Assembly: GCA_937930625.1 (NCBI GenBank)
Contig: CALHBW010000550.1
Location: forward strand, 1 to 6,564
Direction of reading: 5' to 3'
Source: an uncultured Saprospiraceae bacterium
Lineage (GTDB): Bacteria; Bacteroidota; Bacteroidia; Chitinophagales; Saprospiraceae
Length of the DNA: 6,564 bases
Below, piece by piece: positions 1 through 3,520 of the stretch (positions are counted from its first letter, which is position 1; each line of letters opens with the position of its first letter). The notes under the pieces are model-generated. The model worked only from the letters and a program-made list of their open reading frames with translations. It ran no database searches and was not told the origin of the DNA. Both the position numbers and the translations under genes were made by a program.

Positions 1-501
1 GACGCGACTGATATTGTTTTGAAAATAGCCTTCTTCAATCATCGGTACGAGTAGCGGCGTCGCCAATGAAGCGACTTCGAGCGTAGATTGTTTTTCGAGG
101 AGTTTGCGGCGATAAATGCCTGTATTGATGGTGGCTTTGGTGGCAATGACACCGACTTTAGCATAATTTTCTGCTGCGACTGCCTCCACAAGCGGGTCAA
201 CGACATTCACAAATAATGCCTGCCCTCTGAAAAAATCAACCAAGACATCGTAAGCTGCCGATGATGCCGAGTTGCAGGCAATGACAATCATTTTGCAGCC
301 TTTTTCCAATAGAAATTTACCAATGGTAATGCAATAATACCGTATTGCATCCGCAGATTTTTCGCCATAAGGCAGGTGAGCAGTGTCGCCGAAATAGATG
401 ATTTCTTCGTTCGGAAGGTGCTTGGTGATGGCATTGGCTACGGTCAAACCACCAATGCCGGAGTCGAATATGCCGATGGGTTTTTTGTTCGATTGCTGCA
501 T
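1..501 (-). CDS. murI: glutamate racemase MurI, N-terminal 167 residues (cut by window edge)
   Basis: MurI interconverts L- and D-glutamate in the cytoplasm, supplying D-Glu for the peptidoglycan stem peptide. The translated fragment shows the Asp/Glu racemase fold signatures in order: GIFDSGIGGLTV at residues 10-21 (Asp13 and Ser14 of the substrate pocket), YFGDTAHLPYG at 36-46, and IACNSASS at 74-81 with the first catalytic cysteine at Cys76. The second catalytic cysteine (GCTHYP region) lies beyond the window. The family is usually about 260-280 residues, so roughly 100 are missing only because the window ends. The start at 501 is the only ATG after the upstream in-frame stop. It has no Shine-Dalgarno sequence, and its first five codons fall inside an 8-nt word array. 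An intrinsic terminator separates it from skp-D, so it may be transcribed separately. Identification is firm. Confidence 0.96.
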   Translation of the reverse strand, partial: MQQSNKKPIGIFDSGIGGLTVANAITKHLPNEEIIYFGDTAHLPYGEKSADAIRYYCITIGKFLLEKGCKMIVIACNSASSAAYDVLVDFFRGQALFVNVVDPLVEAVAAENYAKVGVIATKATINTGIYRRKLLEKQSTLEVASLATPLLVPMIEEGYFQNNISRV

Positions 502-643
502 TGTTTTATTGCTGCATTGTTTTATTGTTCGATTGTTTTATTGTTCGATTGTTTCATTGTTGTATTGCTTAATGAAAAAATAATGGGCAATACAGCAATG
601 AAACAATCGAACAATGAAACAATAAAGCAATGAAACAATAAAA
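492..643. repeat. inverted pair of 8-nt word arrays between skp-D and murI
   Basis: The left arm has ten consecutive 8-nt units at 492-571 (words such as ATTGTTTT, ATTGTTCG, ATTGCTGC) in exact register. A 16-nt spacer follows, then seven units at 588-643 in the opposite orientation (CAATGAAA, CAATCGAA, CAATAAAG). The inner 26 nt of the arms (543-568 against 587-612) pair with one mismatch, and the outer parts pair less well in the same 8-nt register. The left arm runs into the first codons of murI and the right arm touches the terminator stem. No protein is encoded. The arrangement matches arrays at the other gene junctions, although the word differs. Confidence 0.9.
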
Positions 644-665
644 AAGACGGCATGAAGCCGTCTTT
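643..665 (-). terminator. intrinsic terminator after skp-D
   Basis: A perfect 9-bp stem (AAAGACGGC, 643-651, with GCCGTCTTT, 657-665) encloses a 5-nt loop. Read on the minus strand it is followed by a run of six T. It starts about 19 nt past the skp-D stop codon. This is the cleanest intrinsic terminator in the window and should end the skp transcript before murI. On the plus strand the T-run is only three bases, so it is directional. Confidence 0.85.
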
Positions 666-683
666 CGATTATTTTTTAAATTG

Positions 684-1181
684 TTATATCGCTAATTTCG
701 TTTTTACCAATGGAGTAATGTCATCTCTTTCTGACGTATAGAGTATATGCTCACTATCAATGATATACGTGTATTTTTTTTCAATAGTAATTTGTTGAAT
801 TGCTTCTGTTATGCTTTGCTGAACGGGTGCAATGAGGGCTTGTTCTTTTTCTTGAATTTTCAATTCATTTTCAATAGGGATTTCCTCTAACTCAACTGTT
901 TTTTGTCTTGCTATCGTTCTAATTGTTTCAATACCTTCCGGGGAATAACAACCTCTTTGGGCTTGCTCTAGCCAATCTTGAAAATCCTTTTTTCGGGTTT
1001 CATATTGCTCATTGAGTTGTTTGATATAGTTAGCGAGACTGTCTTGTGCAGCTTTAGCTTTGGGGTAAGCTGCCCATAATTCCTGAGAATTTACATGAGC
1101 TATTTTCTGTTGAGCATCAACATTAACCGAGAAAAAAAATATTGGAAATAACAGGAGAGAATATCTTCGAACAAGTCTCAT
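684..1181 (-). CDS. Skp/OmpH-family periplasmic chaperone, divergent fourth copy (skp-D)
   Basis: Probable member of the OmpH/Skp family, whose trimers hold unfolded outer-membrane proteins in the periplasm. With the start at 1181 the product is 165 residues. It has a basic n-region (MRLVRR), a hydrophobic core and a cleavage site VDA|Q at 23/24. The mature N-terminus QQKIAHVNSQ matches skp-C and skp-B, and the end (YIIDS at 138-142, DDIT at 153-156, VKTKL) matches their C-terminal block. A 1223 start would add 14 residues, but that ATG lies in the neighbouring hairpin array and would give an unusual signal peptide. The coiled-coil arms differ from the sister copies: Cys78 in RGCYSPEG, and a proline-interrupted stretch at EEIPIENELK (99-108). 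It probably arose by duplication of skp-C or skp-B and then diverged. Whether it still acts as a chaperone is uncertain. It is last in the skp row, before the terminator. Confidence 0.85.
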   Translation of the reverse strand: MRLVRRYSLLLFPIFFFSVNVDAQQKIAHVNSQELWAAYPKAKAAQDSLANYIKQLNEQYETRKKDFQDWLEQAQRGCYSPEGIETIRTIARQKTVELEEIPIENELKIQEKEQALIAPVQQSITEAIQQITIEKKYTYIIDSEHILYTSERDDITPLVKTKLAI

Positions 1182-1207
1182 AAGCGATTTTTTGAGCAAA
1201 TGAGTAA

Positions 1208-1265
1208 GATTTTGATTGAGCAATTTTTGATTTTAATACAATCAAAAATCACTCAATCAAAAATC
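1208..1265. repeat. inverted word array between skp-C and skp-D
   Basis: The arms at 1208-1231 and 1241-1265 are reverse complements apart from one missing T and a two-base difference, around a 9-nt loop. The words are of the ATCAAAA / ATCACTCA type (7 and 8 nt). The right arm ends 7 nt after the skp-C stop codon, and the left arm covers the alternative upstream ATG of skp-D at 1223. There is no terminator-like T-run, so read-through from skp-C to skp-D is plausible. Confidence 0.85.
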
Positions 1266-1272
1266 AAAAATA

Positions 1273-1779
1273 TTATATACCGAGTTTTGCTTTCACCAAA
1301 CCAGTAATATCGTCCGAATCACCTGCATGCAATAATGCGCTTGAATCAATGACTAAGGTATAGCCATTTTCTTTAGCGACTGCTTCGATAGTACTGGCGA
1401 ATTTATCTATGGCAGGTTGCATGATTTCCTGCTCTTTTTTGAGGATGTCGGTTTCGTACTGTCGTCTGGTTTTTTCGAGTTCCATGGCTTCTTTTTGTAC
1501 TTCTTCTTCCTTTTCCTTCACTTGATTGGGCGTAAGGGAATCAATAGACTTTTGGATAGTTTGCACTTTATCTTGCAGTGCTTTTTCCATAGCCATGTAC
1601 TTGTCGTTCAATTGTTTAGAGTAAGTCTCAAGCTGACTTTGTGCAGCTTTGGCATCGGGCGATTGAGCGAACACCGCTTGGGAGTTCATGTGTCCGATTT
1701 TTTGTTGTGCGTCTGCGTTAGTTGTTGCAAAACAAACCAATGCAAGGAGCATTACACCCCATTTTATGAATAATTTCAT
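1273..1779 (-). CDS. Skp/OmpH-family periplasmic chaperone, third copy (skp-C)
   Basis: Predicted OMP chaperone of the OmpH/Skp family, 168 residues. The signal peptide MKLFIKWGVMLLALVCFATTNADA is cleaved before QQKI. The mature start KIGHMNSQAVF forms the first strand of the small trimerisation body. Residues about 42-125 are charged and helical and should form the long coiled-coil arms of the family. The terminal block (GYTLVIDSSALL 139-150, DDIT 156-159, LVKAKL) returns to the body. I chose 1779 over the upstream ATG at 1815 because the resulting KWGVM signal peptide aligns with skp-B, and because the extra 12 codons lie largely in the adjoining AGTTCAT array. Cys16 lies in the hydrophobic core but not in a lipobox, so this is not a lipoprotein. 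It is closely related to skp-B and shares KIGHMNSQ and IDSSALL. Confidence 0.92.
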   Translation of the reverse strand: MKLFIKWGVMLLALVCFATTNADAQQKIGHMNSQAVFAQSPDAKAAQSQLETYSKQLNDKYMAMEKALQDKVQTIQKSIDSLTPNQVKEKEEEVQKEAMELEKTRRQYETDILKKEQEIMQPAIDKFASTIEAVAKENGYTLVIDSSALLHAGDSDDITGLVKAKLGI

Positions 1780-1794
1780 GTTTATATTTTTGAA

Positions 1795-1870
1795 AGTTCG
1801 TAGTTGAAAGTTCATAGTTCATAGTTTTAATTTCTCTCAACTATGAACTACAAACTATGAACTATGAACT
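1795..1870. repeat. inverted AGTTCAT heptad arrays between skp-B and skp-C
   Basis: The left arm at 1795-1826 has four and a half 7-nt units (AGTTCGT, AGTTGAA, AGTTCAT, AGTTCAT). The right arm at 1839-1870 has the same word reversed (AACTATG, AACTACA, AACTATG, AACTATG). About 27 of 32 positions pair around a 12-nt loop. The right arm ends 3 nt short of the skp-B stop codon, and the left arm ends about 15 nt before the skp-C start codon, so it fills the whole spacer. Confidence 0.9.
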
Positions 1871-1873
1871 AAT

Positions 1874-2389
1874 TTACATACTTAATTTTGCTTTTACTTT
1901 ATCGGTGATGTCATCTGCGTCTTCGGCATAAAGCAATGCACTGGAGTCGATGATGAAATCATATCCGTTTTCGGTAGCAACGGCTTTGATGGCATTCGTA
2001 AATTTTTCGACCAAAGGCTGCATTTCTTTTTCCTCTTTTTCAATGAGTTGCTGTTGGAATCTTTGTCTGTCTTGCTCCAATCCTGCCATTTGTTTCTGGA
2101 TTTCGGCGCGGACAGCTTCCAGCTCCTTTGGAGTCATGTTGCCTTCTGAATATCTTTTTTCAGCATCGGCTACTTTCTTCTGTAGTTTTTCTTCTTTAGC
2201 TGTATAGTCGCTATTGAGTTGCTTGGAAAAATCTTCCATGCTGCTTTTAGCGGACTTGGTCGCAGGCATTTCAGTGAAGACCAACTGCGAGTTCATATGA
2301 CCAATTTTTTGTGCAGTCATATTGGTGGCGGCAAAGGCAATTACAGCAAATACCATGACGCCCCACTTTGCTATTGATTTGTAATTCAT
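1874..2389 (-). CDS. Skp/OmpH-family periplasmic chaperone, second copy (skp-B)
   Basis: A 171-residue OmpH/Skp-family protein predicted to bind unfolded outer-membrane proteins in the periplasm. The signal peptide covers residues 1-26 (KWGVMVFAVIAFAATNMTA) and is cleaved before QKIG. The mature strand KIGHMNSQLVF (28-38) is followed by a lysine/glutamate/glutamine-rich coiled-coil region (about 44-127) with a break at GNMTP (83-87), the likely tip of the arm. The C-terminal body strand is NGYDFIIDSSALLYA, then DDIT (159-162) and VKAKL. The length is typical of the family. It sits about 117 bp downstream of skp-A with no terminator between. With skp-C and skp-D it forms a subgroup distinct from skp-A, sharing the KI.H.NSQ start and DDIT end. 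Confidence 0.93.
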   Translation of the reverse strand: MNYKSIAKWGVMVFAVIAFAATNMTAQKIGHMNSQLVFTEMPATKSAKSSMEDFSKQLNSDYTAKEEKLQKKVADAEKRYSEGNMTPKELEAVRAEIQKQMAGLEQDRQRFQQQLIEKEEKEMQPLVEKFTNAIKAVATENGYDFIIDSSALLYAEDADDITDKVKAKLSM

Positions 2390-2400
2390 GATTCTTTTTA

Positions 2401-2510
2401 ATTAATGATTAATGGTTAACGATTAATGGTTAATGATTAATGATTTGGCTTCGCCAAATCTTGATTATTATTTTAAAATTAATCATTAACCATTAACCAT
2501 TAATCATTAT
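2401..2510. repeat. inverted RTTAATG heptad arrays with nested hairpin between skp-A and skp-B
   Basis: Six 7-nt units (ATTAATG, ATTAATG, GTTAACG, ATTAATG, GTTAATG, ATTAATG) fill 2401-2442. About four units of the reverse complement (CATTAAC, CATTAAC, CATTAAT) fill 2477-2510. Between them is a perfect GC-richer hairpin, GATTTGGC (2442-2449) with GCCAAATC (2453-2460) and loop TTC. The last unit of the right arm contains the skp-A stop codon (2507-2509), and the left arm ends 11 nt before the skp-B start codon. There is no T-run after the hairpin on the minus strand, so it is not a classical terminator. Confidence 0.9.
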
Positions 2511-3013
2511 TTTAGTTTTTCAATAACTTCTTCTGTTTTGTCCATTTTCGGAGAAGCAAATATCATGCTCGGCATAGTGCCTTTATCAAAGATGAAATCA
2601 AAACCTCTGTCGGCAGCAAATTTCTGAATCGTTGCATATACACGGTCTTGAATCGGTTTGACGAGTGATTGACGTTTTTGAAAAAGCTCACCTTGCGGTC
2701 CGAATTTTTGTTTTTGCAATTCGCGGACTTGCGCTTCTTTATCTACGATTTCTTGTTCGCGTTGTTGGCGTGTTGTTTCGCTCATCAAGACTTCTTGTGC
2801 TTGATATTTGCGGTACATGGTTTCGATTTTGCCATATTCGATGGCAATTTCTTGTTTCCATCTTTCGGCAGTGGCGTCAAGTTCAGCTTGTGCAGCCTTA
2901 TATTCAGGTATGGTCGTCAAGATGCGGTCCATATCAACGTATGCAATGCGTTGTGCTTCTGCGGAGAAGGCGGTGGTCATGGCTACTGCCATGATAAGGA
3001 GTAATTTTTTCAT
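2507..3013 (-). CDS. skp: Skp/OmpH-family periplasmic chaperone, first copy (skp-A)
   Basis: A 168-residue OmpH/Skp chaperone that is expected to keep outer-membrane proteins soluble in the periplasm and deliver them to BamA. The signal peptide is MKKLLLIMAVAMTTAFSAEA, cleaved before QRIA. RIAYVDMDRIL (22-32) is the family's N-terminal strand and helix cap. Residues about 35-110 form the charged coiled-coil arms. FGPQGELFQKRQSLVKPIQDR (104-124) and GFDFIFDKG (137-145) are the conserved return helix and body strand typical of the bamA-proximal copy in Bacteroidota. The ending SMIFASPKMDKTEEV differs from the DDIT ending of the other three copies. It is the most canonical of the four and the nearest to bamA. 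It lies 507 bp from bamA, too far for tight coupling. Its stop codon is inside a heptad array. Confidence 0.94.
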   Translation of the reverse strand: MKKLLLIMAVAMTTAFSAEAQRIAYVDMDRILTTIPEYKAAQAELDATAERWKQEIAIEYGKIETMYRKYQAQEVLMSETTRQQREQEIVDKEAQVRELQKQKFGPQGELFQKRQSLVKPIQDRVYATIQKFAADRGFDFIFDKGTMPSMIFASPKMDKTEEVIEKLK

Positions 3014-3226
3014 ATTAAATTTAGTTGATTCGTGCGAAAATAATTTTTATTTGGATTTTGGATAATGTGGCAACCACAACAGTTGCTATGTGACCAATGC
3101 AATAGCTTTGCCAATTTTTATACGTTCAATTTTATTTTGGATTGAAAACATATTAAATCATTCATTTTCAATGAAGTAGAAAAAAAATAAACACCCATGT
3201 AAGGGCAGTCATTTAACAGGAGTTTA
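3014..3226. other. gene-free leader of skp-A
   Basis: AT-rich spacer upstream of skp-A with no supported gene on either strand. Only weak structure is visible: a 6-bp stem (TTCATT/AATGAA) around 3161-3175 and a 5-bp stem (GCAAC/GTTGC) near 3070-3086. I see no convincing TAnnTTTG in the skp-A direction inside this stretch. If the promoter candidate at 3305-3312 is real, this is part of a roughly 285-nt untranslated leader. Confidence 0.5.
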
Positions 3227-3293
3227 ACGTAAAGCGATTTTGTAAATCGCTATCTTGCACATGCGAATTATGATTTACAAAATCGTTTTACGT
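3227..3293. repeat. 22-nt near-perfect inverted repeat (67-bp element) in the bamA/skp-A spacer
   Basis: The arms ACGTAAAGCGATTTTGTAAATC (3227-3248) and its reverse complement at 3272-3293 match at 21 of 22 positions around a 23-nt loop. The left arm overlaps an alternative hairpin, AGCGATTT/AAATCGCT with a 3-nt loop (3233-3251), so two structures compete. It is not built from tandem words, which sets it apart from the junction arrays. It has no flanking target duplication that I can see and no coding capacity. It could be a leader RNA hairpin, a small non-autonomous palindrome or a protein site. Confidence 0.8.
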
Positions 3294-3304
3294 ACATGAA
3301 AACG

Positions 3305-3312
3305 CAAAAGTA
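3305..3312 (-). promoter_or_regulatory. candidate Bacteroidota -7 element for the skp genes
   Basis: The minus strand reads TACTTTTG followed by CG, matching the TAnnTTTG -7 consensus of the Bacteroidota primary sigma factor. No TTTG-like -33 element is visible at the right spacing, so support is partial. A start near 3298 would make the 3227-3293 inverted repeat the first structure in the transcript. The motif overlaps the end of the hairpin at 3310-3338, so a terminator reading competes with this one. Confidence 0.4.
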
Positions 3313-3338
3313 GCAGACATTTTTAAAATATCTGCTAC
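3310..3338 (-). terminator. hairpin with short T-run, possible bamA terminator
   Basis: A 14-nt stem (3310-3323 against 3325-3338, one mismatch) is built around GTAGCAGA/TCTGCTAC. On the minus strand it is followed by TTTTGCG, a T-run of only four. It sits about 180 nt beyond the bamA stop codon and before skp-A, where a transcript end is reasonable. The short T-run and the AU-rich upper stem make it a moderate call. Confidence 0.5.
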
Positions 3339-3424
3339 CTCTTATAACTAAAATTGTCTGAAATAATTTTGCAAAGCAAACACCATCAAACAATTTAACC
3401 CTCAAAATAATCCATTCCTAGTTT

Positions 3425-3520
3425 GATTCGTAATTCATTGACAATTAAAAACCATAATAAGTTGCTGATTTTTTTAGTCAAAAAACGAATAACGAATCAA
3501 CAAATAACGAATACACGATT
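3425..3520. repeat. AACGAAT word array abutting the bamA stop codon, with a short inverted partner
   Basis: Units AACGAAT, AACGAATC, AACAAAT, AACGAAT and ACACGATT fill 3484-3520 and end at the base next to the bamA stop codon (3521-3523). A shorter partner arm at 3425-3439 (GATTCGTAATTCATT) pairs with 3484-3498 at 13 of 15 positions around a 44-nt loop. It is the same kind of junction array as those between the skp genes, with a different word and more decay. Confidence 0.75.

Noticed and set aside
376..633. Small plus-strand frame with a membrane-helix-like stretch
   Set aside because: The hydrophobic run comes from translating the 8-nt ATTG words, and the rest is antisense to murI.
492..643. 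CRISPR-like array
   Set aside because: Units are 8 nt with no spacers, repeats face both ways around a centre and no cas gene is present.
1720..1740. Possible lipobox cysteine in the skp-C signal peptide
   Set aside because: The residues before Cys16 (ALV) do not fit a lipobox, and a normal A|Q cleavage site follows.
1780..1815. Longer skp-C start at 1815
   Set aside because: The extra codons lie largely in the heptad array, and the 1779 start aligns with the skp-B signal peptide.
3364..3371. Plus-strand TAATTTTG matching the -7 consensus
   Set aside because: No gene lies to its right on the plus strand and there is no -33 element. It is an expected chance hit in AT-rich spacer DNA.
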